A stretch of 64,000 nucleotides of DNA from Streptomyces sp. TP-A0356 (GCF_001417775.1 NZ_BBZJ01000025.1:218528-282527), one strand, 5' to 3'; counted from the first letter of the stretch, positions 8,482-16,007 are shown. The notes: a model not told the origin generated them from the letters alone. Numbers and translations are program-made.

Positions 8482-8862
8482 CTAGTCCAGCTGGGACACC
8501 ACCATGACGCAGTCCTCAAGGGCCTTGGTGGCGTGGCCCTTGCCCTCGGTGTCCTCCACCAGCTGGGTGTTGCCCGGGGTGAAGCGGCGCGTCTCGCCGT
8601 CGCTGACGATGCACTCCAGCGAGCCGCTGATGAGCGTCATGATCTGGCGGCGGGGCGCGGGGTGGAAGTCGCCCTCGTACCCGGCCGGCAGGAACAGGTA
8701 GACGACCTGCTTGGCCGGCACTCCCTCGGAGACATAGATCGGCGGGGCGGGCGGGGCGAAATTGGCCGCGGTCACCTCCAGGGTCTCCTCGATGAAGTGC
8801 GATTCCCCTTTCTCGTCGTTGTAGAGCCGCGACACGGGTATTTTGCGGGACTCAGCGCTCAC
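8482..8862 (-). CDS. Cupin-fold protein
   Basis: The 126-residue protein has a single cupin barrel: LFLPAGYEGDFHPAPRRQ in the first motif and G(N)TQLVEDTEGKGH in the second. A His in each motif (FHPAP, GKGH) could hold a metal ion. GTG 8862 is chosen because GAGGAGA sits at the right distance; a longer frame upstream lacks a ribosome site. A SARP-type array and GATAGT box lie 77-108 bp upstream, placing it in the azoxy regulon. Cupins form N-N bonds when fused to MetRS-like domains in hydrazine synthetases. This free cupin could assist such a step, but that is speculation. Confidence 0.72.
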   Translation of the reverse strand: MSAESRKIPVSRLYNDEKGESHFIEETLEVTAANFAPPAPPIYVSEGVPAKQVVYLFLPAGYEGDFHPAPRRQIMTLISGSLECIVSDGETRRFTPGNTQLVEDTEGKGHATKALEDCVMVVSQLD

Positions 8863-8938
8863 CGGAAATCTCCTCGCTGGTGAAACCTGGGGGCATGCGC
8901 GCCGTATGCGCAACGGGCGTGCGCCCGGCCTTGCCGCC

Positions 8939-8970
8939 ACTATCCCAGCAGCCGCTGATGGCTTCCTGAT
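8939..8970 (-). promoter_or_regulatory. SARP-type repeat and promoter of the cupin gene
   Basis: CTGAT at 8955 and 8966 (11 bp apart) read as ATCAG repeats toward the cupin gene. Ten bases past the proximal repeat lies GATAGT (8944-8939) in the same TGGGATAGTG context as the methanethiol-oxidase promoter. Confidence 0.62.
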
Positions 8971-8996
8971 ATCGCGGGTGCACCGTTCGACCGCCT

Positions 8997-9040
8997 CTCA
9001 GATTTCTATCAGGCCCGTGTCAGGGCGGGTGTGCGAAGCT
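8997..9040 (+). promoter_or_regulatory. SARP-type triple repeat and promoter of the tRNA-like element
   Basis: CTCAG at 8997, ATCAG at 9008 and GTCAG at 9019 are phased at exactly 11 bp. GAAGCT (9035-9040) follows the last repeat by 11 bp, the same geometry as the arrays at 1301 and 12624. The predicted transcription start near 9046-9048 lies only about 15 bases before the tRNA-like element. No other promoter signal was seen before the diiron oxygenase gene at 9356. Confidence 0.65.
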
Positions 9041-9060
9041 ATGAGCACCGAAAGGCGGTT

Positions 9061-9149
9061 GGAGAGGTACCCAAAGCGGCCGAATGGGGTCCGGTGGGGT
9101 ACTCGCCGGTCGGGCTCTGCCCGCGCAGGTTCGAATCCTGCCCTCTCCG
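9061..9149 (+). tRNA. tRNA-Ser-like element with abnormal anticodon arm
   Basis: Seen directly: a perfect 7-bp acceptor stem (GGAGAGG 9061-9067 with CCTCTCC 9142-9148), G at the discriminator position, a D arm CCC...GGG containing AGCGGCCGAA, a 5-bp variable-arm hairpin CGGGC-TCT-GCCCG (9111-9123), and a perfect T stem GCAGG/CCTGC around TTCGAAT. The long variable arm and G73 are serine-type features. The anticodon arm is wrong: the best fold is a 6-bp stem (9091-9096 with 9104-9109) with loop GGGTACT. It lacks U33 and a purine at 37, and its nominal anticodon is GUA (Tyr). CCA is not encoded. It is either a decayed tRNA or a specialised non-decoding one. Confidence 0.65.
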
Positions 9150-9165
9150 CTGGTAATCACCCAGG

Positions 9166-9203
9166 CACGCGCATCCCGAATTCTTCAGGATGCGCGTGTC
9201 TTT
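9166..9203 (+). terminator. Terminator after the tRNA-like element
   Basis: A perfect 11-bp stem (9166-9176 with 9188-9198) and an 11-base loop, followed by TCTTT. It separates the tRNA-like element from the diiron oxygenase gene and could terminate the RNA or attenuate read-through. Confidence 0.78.
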
Positions 9204-9355
9204 GGCGTGACGGCCACATGGGAACGGGCCTGCAGACCGCCCGTCCGCGCACCGCCCCTATCCAGGTGCCCATGGATTCTCGTCGACGGTGCCGCATTCA
9301 CCCACATCCCGGCGCGATGCGAACGAGCGTCGAATCCCAAGAGATTGGAGAAGGC

Positions 9356-10426
9356 GTGCCCAGCAACAACACCGCCGTGTCCGTGACCCGTCCGTCCGGA
9401 CACGCGGAGATCGTGGACGAGGTCTCGTCCTGGCTGACGGTCTCCGCCGAGGAGATCGACCGGCGCTTCCATGGCGACCGCGGGCGCGTCGTCGCGGCCG
9501 TGACCGGCCTGAACGAGGCGGTGGCCGCCGGCGACGCCGACGCCCACTACGAGCAGCAACTGCTGCTGTCACGCATCTACCAGACCGTCATGCGCATCCC
9601 CGAACAGCCCACCGCCGAAGGCTCTGTACTGCTGCACGAGGTGACCCGACTGCTGGAGCGCGCCACCATGGCAGCCGAGGACCGCCGGATCGAACCGGGC
9701 ACCCTGGAGGAGGCCCCCGACGACCCCAAGCAGTTCATGTCCTGGCTCAAGGGGCTGGTGCGGGCCCACCGCGCGTTCAAGCACCCGTACTACACGGAGT
9801 TCATCAACCACGAGGCCGGGCGCGAGGACCTGCGCACGTACGTCATCCAGGAGTCGCTCGTCGACGGCCGCTTCGACGACTTCCTCGCGATGATGCAGGT
9901 GGGTACGTCCGGGGCGAGCAAGATGGAGATCGCCGGCAACTACTGGGACGAGATGGGCAACGGCGATCCGGACTCCGTCCACACGTACCTCTTCAACAAG
10001 ATCTACGAGGTGTTCGACGTCCGTGAGGAGGACCTGGAAGGCGCGATGACGGCGACCGACCTGCTCTCCGGCAACCTGGCGGTGCTGCTGTGCCGTTACC
10101 GTCACTTCTACCCCGAGGCCGTCGGCTTCCTCGGCATGACCGAGTGGCTGGCACCCGACCGGTTCCGCAATGTGGTGCGGGCCTGGGAGCGGCTGGGGCT
10201 GCCCGAGGTCGGCATCACCTACCACAAGCTCCACATCACCATCGACTCCCAGCACGCGGCCGGCTGGTTCCACAACGTGGTGATCCCGACCGCCGACTCC
10301 CCGTACATGCGGCGCGGCATCGCCCGCGGCGCGCTGTGGCGGGTCAACTCCTCGGCCCGGCACCTCGACGAGCGGCTCGCGCGGGCGCAGTCGTCCGTCG
10401 AGCGTACGCCCGTCGCCGCGGGCTGA
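9356..10426 (+). CDS. Heme-oxygenase-like diiron oxygenase (HDO family)
   Basis: The 356-residue protein shows the HDO metal-site pattern: E166 in YVIQESLVDG, WDExxxGxxxxxH at 197-209, E263, and H-x3-D-x2-H at 293-300. Members such as SznF and RohS oxidise amine nitrogen with O2; others cleave or desaturate C-C bonds. In this cluster an N-oxygenation or N-N related role is reasonable but not shown. GTG 9356 follows GGAGAAGG and was chosen over a much longer frame that runs through the tRNA-like element. The next gene starts 16 bp downstream, so they form one unit. Confidence 0.82.
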   Translation: MPSNNTAVSVTRPSGHAEIVDEVSSWLTVSAEEIDRRFHGDRGRVVAAVTGLNEAVAAGDADAHYEQQLLLSRIYQTVMRIPEQPTAEGSVLLHEVTRLLERATMAAEDRRIEPGTLEEAPDDPKQFMSWLKGLVRAHRAFKHPYYTEFINHEAGREDLRTYVIQESLVDGRFDDFLAMMQVGTSGASKMEIAGNYWDEMGNGDPDSVHTYLFNKIYEVFDVREEDLEGAMTATDLLSGNLAVLLCRYRHFYPEAVGFLGMTEWLAPDRFRNVVRAWERLGLPEVGITYHKLHITIDSQHAAGWFHNVVIPTADSPYMRRGIARGALWRVNSSARHLDERLARAQSSVERTPVAAG

Positions 10427-10442
10427 GCCGGGGGAGGACGGA

Positions 10443-11060
10443 GTGCCCCTGCCCGAGCCGGGATTCGTCCTTGTGGACCTTCCACCGGTTCCCGCGGCAC
10501 TGCTGGACAGCTACGGCGATCTGCCGTCGGCCGATGGGTCGGGCCACCGCGGCCCGTTCCGGGTGAGCATGTCCTGGACGGCCGACGACGACTGGTTCTT
10601 CGAGGTGGACGGGGCGCGGGCCACGGCCGGCCGGCGGGCTGCCGCCGCCCGGCCGTTCGCGTCCGGGCTCACGACGCTGCTGCGGCGGCTGCTCGGGGGA
10701 CCGTGGCTCGACGTCAGCGCGGACTGGCATATCGACACCCACCAACTGCGCACGGTCGTGGCCCCCGGCGCGCCGGTCCGCGTGTCCCTGCCGCGGCTGG
10801 ACGGCTGTGAGTTGCTCCTGTTCGCGGTGGTGCGTCAGGAGGGCGTCGCGGGTGGCGGACCACGCCTGGTCCGCACCGGCGAGCCGGAGCCCTGCCGGGA
10901 GGTGGAGCCGCCGCCGGTGCGCGCCCTGCTGGCCGACTGCCGGGCCGTCACCCAGGGCCTGTGCGAACTGCGCGCCACCGGCCCGCTGCCGGGCGTCCAG
11001 GACCTGCTCGTCGGCTTGGTGTCCCGGCACTCCGCCGGCGCGGCTTCCGCCGCCGCGTGA
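10443..11060 (+). CDS. Protein of unknown function, partner of the diiron oxygenase
   Basis: I do not recognise the family. The 205-residue protein starts at GTG 10443 behind GGGGGAGGAC and ends in front of a simple repeat and a long hairpin. It has the aromatic-rich segment SWTADDDWFFEVDGAR near residue 45, then ADWHIDTHQL around residue 95 with two His and two Asp that could bind metal, and a hydrophobic strand CELLLFAVVRQ. No signal peptide or membrane segment is visible. Tight coupling to the HDO gene suggests a shared substrate or an accessory role. Confidence 0.6.
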   Translation: MPLPEPGFVLVDLPPVPAALLDSYGDLPSADGSGHRGPFRVSMSWTADDDWFFEVDGARATAGRRAAAARPFASGLTTLLRRLLGGPWLDVSADWHIDTHQLRTVVAPGAPVRVSLPRLDGCELLLFAVVRQEGVAGGGPRLVRTGEPEPCREVEPPPVRALLADCRAVTQGLCELRATGPLPGVQDLLVGLVSRHSAGAASAAA

Positions 11061-11096
11061 CCGCGCCCGGAGGACGCGGAGACGACGCGGAGGAGC

Positions 11097-11136
11097 GGCA
11101 GGACGGCAGGACAGCAGGACGGCAGGACAGCAGGAG
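11097..11136. repeat. Five tandem 8-bp repeats
   Basis: Five adjacent octamers of the form RGCAGGAC (the last ends in G) fill the space after the unknown gene. Probably slippage-derived; no function is evident. Confidence 0.8.
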
Positions 11137-11153
11137 AGACGGAGAGAGCACTT

Positions 11154-11188
11154 GTCCGGGGCTCGTCCATGGTGGACGGGCCCCGGAC
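11154..11188. terminator. Bidirectional terminator hairpin
   Basis: A 16-bp stem with one G-U pair and a TGG loop, lying between convergent transcription units. Confidence 0.85.
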
Positions 11189-11265
11189 ACGTCCCGGAGC
11201 GCCCCGGGGAGGGACCGCGAACGGGCGGGGCCCATGAACCGGCCCGGACCGTTCCGTCGCAGTCC

Positions 11266-11421
11266 CTATGCGGAGCCCCGCTCCGCCGCGCGCAGCAGCT
11301 CCTCCAACTCGGCCAGCCCCGCGTCGGCCGCCCTGGCGGCGTCCAGGTCGTCGGGAGCGGCGGCGCAAGCGGTGAACAACTCGACGACCTTCCTGCCCTG
11401 GGACTCGATCTCCTCGAACAC
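11266..11421 (-). CDS. Small helical protein downstream of the transferase gene
   Basis: This 51-residue frame begins at GTG 11421 behind GAGGTGACCC and ends at TAG. It reads VFEEIESQGRKVVELF at the start and then an Ala/Asp/Leu-rich stretch consistent with two amphipathic helices. It lies 53 bp after the stop of the aminoacyltransferase-like gene on the same strand and before the hairpin at 11154. I do not recognise it. Location, ribosome site and composition support translation, but short high-GC frames can arise by chance. Confidence 0.42.
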   Translation of the reverse strand: MFEEIESQGRKVVELFTACAAAPDDLDAARAADAGLAELEELLRAAERGSA

Positions 11422-11474
11422 GGGTCACCTCGACTCTCTGTGCGGGCCGGCCCGATGGCCGGCCGGACGGCCGG

Positions 11475-12470
11475 TCAGACGGCGTTGCAGGCGCGGAAGA
11501 CGTGCACGAGAGCGGGCAGACTCGCCCCGTGCCGGAAGGCGATGTACTCGGGCAGCACGACGCTCGGTGCCCACTTCTCCTTGTAGTCGAGCTGGGTGCG
11601 CGCGGGGTAGATGTGCGCACCGTGCTCCCACAGGTGGTTCATGAACCAGTGGAAGGCCTTGCTGTGGCCTGGGAACTGAGGGGCCGTCAGTGAGGTGAAG
11701 GGAGTGAAGCCGAAGTGCAGCCAGCGGGTCCCCTCGTCACGGAAGACGTCGATCGCGGCCTTGTTCACCGCCTCCATCACCCCGGGCGGAGCGTCCGGCA
11801 GCCGACGGCTGAGGTCGTGCATCCACCCCGCCATCCCGCCGTAGACCGGTGCGTAGGAGACGTATCCGATGAGCTCCCCGTCGCGCTCGGCGACGAACAG
11901 CCGCCGCAGCGACTGGTACGGACCGCCGGTCTGCCCCACCAGGAACTCCAGCGGCTTCACGCCGTCCCCCTTGGTGGTCAGCCAGGCCTGGTCCAGCGCG
12001 CGAACCGCCGGTTCCCACTCGTCGAAGGGCGCCTCGTAGATCTTCAGGCCGGTGCGCAGCGCCCGTGAGATCTTGTTGCGCAGCTGCATGAACCGCGTGC
12101 CCGCGAGGGTGAACGACTCCAGGTCCACGGCGTACGAGGCACCCATCTGGTTGACCGTGAACCCCTGGTCGACGTAGATGTCGGCGTCCTTCGTCTGCAA
12201 CTGCACGGCCACGATCTCACGCCCCCGCTCCTCGGCGAGGGCGCTGAACCCGGCGAGCAGCCGTGACCGGGCCTGCTCCGGAGCGAACGGCCCGCCGAAC
12301 TGCACGAGGTAGCGGCCCACCGGCCGGTACACGATCACACCGGGCGTGTCGGGCAGCCGGAAATAGCTGTTGCCGTCGTTGAAAGCGAAATACGCACTCG
12401 GATTGCCTGCGTCCGGATAGCGCTGGATCGCGTCGAGCGCGATGTCCGTCTCCGGAATTGTCCCGGTCAT
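11475..12470 (-). CDS. Aminoacyl-tRNA-dependent transferase-like protein (DUF2156 / VlmA type)
   Basis: The 331-residue protein resembles the C-terminal transferase domain of MprF/LPG synthase (DUF2156, tandem GNAT fold). Recognisable stretches are SYFAFNDGNSYF-type strands near residue 20, FGGPFAPE, AVQLQTKDADIYVDQGF, LRNKISRALRTGL, VAERDGELIGYVSYAPV and WLHFGFTPF. This family uses aminoacyl-tRNA as donor. VlmA of valanimycin transfers serine from seryl-tRNA to isobutylhydroxylamine. Here it would esterify the hydroxylamine made by the neighbouring N-hydroxylase. ATG 12470 is used; ATG 12482 is equally possible. Confidence 0.75.
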   Translation of the reverse strand: MTGTIPETDIALDAIQRYPDAGNPSAYFAFNDGNSYFRLPDTPGVIVYRPVGRYLVQFGGPFAPEQARSRLLAGFSALAEERGREIVAVQLQTKDADIYVDQGFTVNQMGASYAVDLESFTLAGTRFMQLRNKISRALRTGLKIYEAPFDEWEPAVRALDQAWLTTKGDGVKPLEFLVGQTGGPYQSLRRLFVAERDGELIGYVSYAPVYGGMAGWMHDLSRRLPDAPPGVMEAVNKAAIDVFRDEGTRWLHFGFTPFTSLTAPQFPGHSKAFHWFMNHLWEHGAHIYPARTQLDYKEKWAPSVVLPEYIAFRHGASLPALVHVFRACNAV

Positions 12471-12559
12471 TGTGAGATCCATTCCTGCTCGCCGTCCGCG
12501 GTCAAGACTACCGGTTATCACATTCCTGGCGCCCGGCCACAAGGGCACCCGTCGTATTG

Positions 12560-12667
12560 GTCAGCGACGGGTCAGCCGTGCGTCAGTGATGTCGTACGTC
12601 AGTGATACGGACCTGACCAGCGGGTCAGAGCAGTGTCAGGGGAGAGTCAGATACGAGGTGCGAGACT
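12560..12667 (+). promoter_or_regulatory. Double SARP-type repeat array upstream of the N-hydroxylase operon
   Basis: GTCAG occurs at 12560, 12571 and 12582, again at 12598, then at 12624, 12635 and 12646. The two triplets each have exact 11-bp phasing. GAGACT (12662-12667) follows the last repeat by 11 bp as the likely -10 box for the rightward operon starting at 12756. The left triplet may serve the divergent transferase gene or be an upstream activating site. This is the richest array in the window. Confidence 0.7.
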
Positions 12668-12755
12668 TCGTTCCGAATACGTGGGCCGTCGTTGCAGACA
12701 TTCCTCCGACGGTCCCGACCCGATATTTCCTCAGCGTTCGAGGAGAATTTCTTCC

Positions 12756-13895
12756 ATGCGTTCCCTGACGGCAGCGTACGAGGTCTGCGAACGATTCCAT
12801 CCGGGGCTTCTCGCCGCGCTCGAAGAGCTTCCGCTCATGGCCCGGGAAGCCGCGGACAGCCCGGTCGTGGAGGTATACCGCCGCCACCGCGGGGCCGGCC
12901 TGCTCGTCCCCGCCACGTACGGCGGGACGGCCGCGGGTCCGCTGGAGGCGGTGCGGGTGCAGCGGGCCATCGCCTCGGCCTCGCCGTCCCTGGGCGTCGC
13001 CACGGTGATGCACCACTTCACCGTGGCCATGCTGTTCCGGCTGGCCGAGGCCGCCGAGCGGCTCACGCCGGCCCAGCTGAAGGTACTGTCGGCAGTGGCC
13101 GGTGACGGGCTGCTGTTCGCGTCCGGTTGGGCGGAAGGCCGCACCGACCAGAACATCCTCTCTCCGTCCGTGGTGGCGGAGCGCACCGAGTCCGGCTACC
13201 GGGTCAACGGGTCGAAGAAGCCGTGCAGCCTGTCCCGGTCCATGGACGTGCTCACGGCCAGCGTCATGGTCCCGGACGACGACGGTCGGTCGACCCTGGC
13301 CCTCATGCTGATCCCCGCCTCGTCGCCCGGCATCGGGACGAGGACGTTCTGGTCGACGCCCGTCCTGGCGGCCGCGCAGAGCGACGAGGTCAGGCTGACC
13401 GATGTCGAAGTCCCCGAGGAACTGGTCATCCGCAGCACGCCCGAGGACCACGACCGGCTCGACGACCTGCAGACGGCCGGCTTCACCTGGTTCGAACTGC
13501 TCACCACCTCCGCTTACACGGGAGCCGCGTCCGCACTGGTGGCGCAGGTGCTCGCCGGGGAACGCGGCAACGCCCACGACCGCGCCGCGCTGGCCGTGCG
13601 GCTCGACGCGGCCGTGGGCCTGGTGGAGGGCACCGCAAGAGCCCTGGAGGACGGGCTGGACGGCGACGCGGCGGTGGCCGCGGTGCTCACCGCCCGCTAC
13701 GCCACCCAGGACCTCCTCGCCGCCACCGTCGACCAGGCCGTGGAGATGCTCGGCGGCATGGCGTTCATCCGCTCGCCGGAGGTGGCCTGCCTGGCCTCGG
13801 CGGTACGGGCGCTCGCCTTCCACCCGCCCTCGCGCGCGAGCGTCGCGGCGGAACTGGCCGAGTACTTCGCAGGTGGCCCCCTTCGTCTGTCCTGA
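12756..13895 (+). CDS. Flavin-dependent amine N-hydroxylase, acyl-CoA-dehydrogenase fold (VlmH type)
   Basis: The 379-residue protein has the acyl-CoA-dehydrogenase architecture: helical N-terminus, a beta domain with LLFASGWAEGRTDQN and YRVNGSKKPCS, and a helical C-terminal part with DQAVEMLGGMAF. Class D flavin monooxygenases share this fold. VlmH, which N-hydroxylates isobutylamine, is the relevant relative. The flavin reductase gene two positions downstream would supply reduced flavin. ATG 12756 follows GAGGAGAATT. It opens a five-gene rightward operon. A dehydrogenase role is possible, but the context strongly favours N-hydroxylation. Confidence 0.78.
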   Translation: MRSLTAAYEVCERFHPGLLAALEELPLMAREAADSPVVEVYRRHRGAGLLVPATYGGTAAGPLEAVRVQRAIASASPSLGVATVMHHFTVAMLFRLAEAAERLTPAQLKVLSAVAGDGLLFASGWAEGRTDQNILSPSVVAERTESGYRVNGSKKPCSLSRSMDVLTASVMVPDDDGRSTLALMLIPASSPGIGTRTFWSTPVLAAAQSDEVRLTDVEVPEELVIRSTPEDHDRLDDLQTAGFTWFELLTTSAYTGAASALVAQVLAGERGNAHDRAALAVRLDAAVGLVEGTARALEDGLDGDAAVAAVLTARYATQDLLAATVDQAVEMLGGMAFIRSPEVACLASAVRALAFHPPSRASVAAELAEYFAGGPLRLS

Positions 13896-13922
13896 TCCCG
13901 CAGCCATCGGAAGGGCACCCTC

Positions 13923-14438
13923 ATGGACATCAAGAACCCGGTCGAATCACCGGTCACGTTCAAGCTGCACCGCGCCGAGTACCTCATCGCCTTCGCCGTC
14001 ACGATCGTGCTCATCCTCGTGCACTTCCGGGACATCCGCTGGATCCCGGCCATCGGGCTCTTCCTCTACATCGACCTGATCGGCTACATCCCCGGCGCGA
14101 TCGCCTACCGGCGCAGCCCGGACGGGCGCATCTCCAAGGCGTACTACGTCCTCTACAACAGCATGCACAGCCTGATCAGCGTCGCCGCCGTGGGTGTTCT
14201 GTGGTGGTGGCTGGTCGGTGCCGAATGGGCGCTGCTCGCGCTGCCCTTCCATGTGTTCGGGGACCGGGGCGTCTTCGGCAACTTCCTCAAGCCGTTCGGA
14301 CTGCCCTTCGAGCCGGTCTCCACTCCGCTGGTGGACCAGGTGACCGCGATGCTGCGCCGCCGGGGCAGTACCAGCAGCCGTGTCCCGCTGCCGCTGAGCG
14401 AGGAGCGCAGCGGTCCCGTTGTCGGAGCGGGCCGTTGA
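13923..14438 (+). CDS. Small integral membrane protein, candidate N-N bond-forming enzyme (VlmO-like)
   Basis: The 171-residue protein has about four hydrophobic segments: residues 19-34, 40-61, 78-100 and 102-116. Between and after them are polar residues that look functional, including YIDLIGYIPGA and PFHVFGDRGVFG. The valanimycin membrane protein VlmO converts O-seryl-isobutylhydroxylamine to the N-N product. A small membrane protein at this place in a VlmA/H/R/B set is the obvious counterpart. I infer this from context and topology, not alignment. ATG 13923 follows GGAAGGGC. Its stop overlaps the next TTG start. Confidence 0.6.
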   Translation: MDIKNPVESPVTFKLHRAEYLIAFAVTIVLILVHFRDIRWIPAIGLFLYIDLIGYIPGAIAYRRSPDGRISKAYYVLYNSMHSLISVAAVGVLWWWLVGAEWALLALPFHVFGDRGVFGNFLKPFGLPFEPVSTPLVDQVTAMLRRRGSTSSRVPLPLSEERSGPVVGAGR

Positions 14439-15031
14439 GCCGGCCCCCGGCCCGCCTCGCCGATCCCGCCGCGGACGTGCTGGAGCGAACGGAGGCCACG
14501 CGGGGCGAAGCCGCCCGGCGGGCGCTGCGCCACATCGCCTCCGGTGTGACCGTGCTGACGGTCAGCCGCGACGGCGTCCCGCACGGCACCACGGCGAGTG
14601 CCGTGGTGGCGGTCTCCCGCGATCCGCTGATCGTCGGCGTGTGCCTCCACGAGTCGTCCTCCTTCGGGGCGATGGTCCGCCGGTCGGGGACGTTCTCCGT
14701 CAACGTCCTCACCTCCGGCCAGACCGCGGTCGCGCGCCACTTCGCCGACCCGCAACGCCCCCTGGGCCATGCCCAGTTCGCCCAGCTGGAGTGGTCCACC
14801 GACACGACCAGCGGTGCCCCTCTGATCTCCGGAAGCCTCGCCCATCTGTCCTGCCGGGTGGTGAACCGGTACCGGGTCGGCGACCACGAGATGGTGCTCG
14901 CCGAGGTGACCGGCGGCACCCATGCGACCGGCTCGCCGATGCTCAGCTTCGCCGGCCGTCTGCACGAAGGGGCGGTCACGCCGTCGCCCCGTTCCGTCAC
15001 TCCGTCCGCGACCCGCAGTGAGGTGTCATGA
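14435..15031 (+). CDS. Flavin reductase (VlmR type)
   Basis: The 198-residue protein belongs to the flavin-reductase-like FMN-binding family: ALRHIASGVTVLTV, GTTASAVVAVS, SSSFGAMV and FSVNVL are typical. It reduces free flavin with NAD(P)H for a partner monooxygenase, here the N-hydroxylase at 12756. The best start is TTG 14435, overlapping the previous stop as TTGA with GGAG upstream. An internal GTG in DVLERT is an alternative. The stop overlaps the following ATG, so translation is coupled on both sides. Confidence 0.85.
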   Translation: MSRPPARLADPAADVLERTEATRGEAARRALRHIASGVTVLTVSRDGVPHGTTASAVVAVSRDPLIVGVCLHESSSFGAMVRRSGTFSVNVLTSGQTAVARHFADPQRPLGHAQFAQLEWSTDTTSGAPLISGSLAHLSCRVVNRYRVGDHEMVLAEVTGGTHATGSPMLSFAGRLHEGAVTPSPRSVTPSATRSEVS

Positions 15032-16002
15032 CTGTCGAGATACCGCTAGAGGCCGACTGGGACCGCGCCCCCAACCTGCTCGAAGGCGCCCAGGAGATGA
15101 CCCTGACCGCGCAGGAGTGCGACCTCGCCTACTGGCTGTCGGCCGTGGCGCAGGGCACGCTGCGGGGCCGTGCCGAGCGCGGGCACGCCGCCACCACCCC
15201 CGCGTACATGCGTCGGCCCGGTCCGCTGCGCGACGCGCTCGTGCTGGAGCTGGGCAACCGTTCGCTCGCCGAGTCCCGGGCCGTGCGGGTCCTGTCCAAC
15301 TACGTCATCGGCGCACCCGGCGTCGTCGAGCAGGAGTTCTTCGTCACGCAGGTGGTGGACGAGGCGCGGCACGCCATGATCTTCCGCCAGCACCTGACCG
15401 ACCTGGGCGTGCCCGAGGAAGGCCTCCTGGACTTCATCGCCGAACAGGGGGCCGACTACACCGAGCGGGTCCTCAACCCCATCGCCGAGTTCGCCACCAC
15501 CGTGGTGCGCGACGAGGGCGACTTCATCGGTGCGGTCGCCGTGTTCACCATCGTCATCGAGGGCGTACTCGCCCCGGCCGCGGAGCTGAGCGAGCGCAAG
15601 TGGACGCTGCTCGACCCCGCCGCCGCCGAGGTGGCACGCGGCGCGTCGATCGACGAGATCCGCCATCTGACGGTCGGCAGCTCCATCGTCCGCGAGCACC
15701 TGGCGCGCAATCCCGGGTACCGGCCGCGTCTGATCGAACTCATCCGCCGCGGCCGCGCCCTGTGGGACGAACTCCCCTCGGAGGAGTTCGTCCTCGAGCG
15801 GGAGGAGCTCTTCCAGGAGGGCATGGGTGCCCACGCCGACCTGCTGCGCGACTACGAGGTCTTCCCGGGCTGCAAGCTCCTGGAGACGACACCGAAGCAG
15901 CGCTACGACCTCGCGGAGCGGTGGACCGACGACATGGCCGAGGTGCGACTGCCCTACATGGGCATTCCGGAGGCCGTCGAGCTGATCCGCACCACCCGGT
16001 GA
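15028..16002 (+). CDS. Ferritin-like nonheme diiron enzyme, azoxy-forming candidate (VlmB type)
   Basis: The 324-residue protein carries two ExxH motifs typical of ferritin-like diiron enzymes, E112/H115 in DEARH and E210/H213 in DEIRH, plus carboxylates in EQEFF and IEG (E178). VlmB of valanimycin oxidises an N-N single bond by four electrons to an azoxy group. This gene sits in the matching place after the N-hydroxylase, membrane protein and flavin reductase. Arylamine oxygenases such as AurF share the fold and are the main alternative. ATG 15028 overlaps the preceding stop. Confidence 0.78.
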   Translation: MTVEIPLEADWDRAPNLLEGAQEMTLTAQECDLAYWLSAVAQGTLRGRAERGHAATTPAYMRRPGPLRDALVLELGNRSLAESRAVRVLSNYVIGAPGVVEQEFFVTQVVDEARHAMIFRQHLTDLGVPEEGLLDFIAEQGADYTERVLNPIAEFATTVVRDEGDFIGAVAVFTIVIEGVLAPAAELSERKWTLLDPAAAEVARGASIDEIRHLTVGSSIVREHLARNPGYRPRLIELIRRGRALWDELPSEEFVLEREELFQEGMGAHADLLRDYEVFPGCKLLETTPKQRYDLAERWTDDMAEVRLPYMGIPEAVELIRTTR

Positions 16003-16007
16003 CGCGG

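Noticed and set aside
8981..8990. StrR half-site GTTCGACCG in the azoxy region
   Set aside because: No matching right half at the required spacing.
9061..9149. Normal tRNA-Tyr, because GTA lies in the anticodon position
   Set aside because: G73 is serine-type, U33 and purine 37 are missing, and the arm needs a 6-bp stem; an ordinary decoding tRNA-Tyr is not supported.
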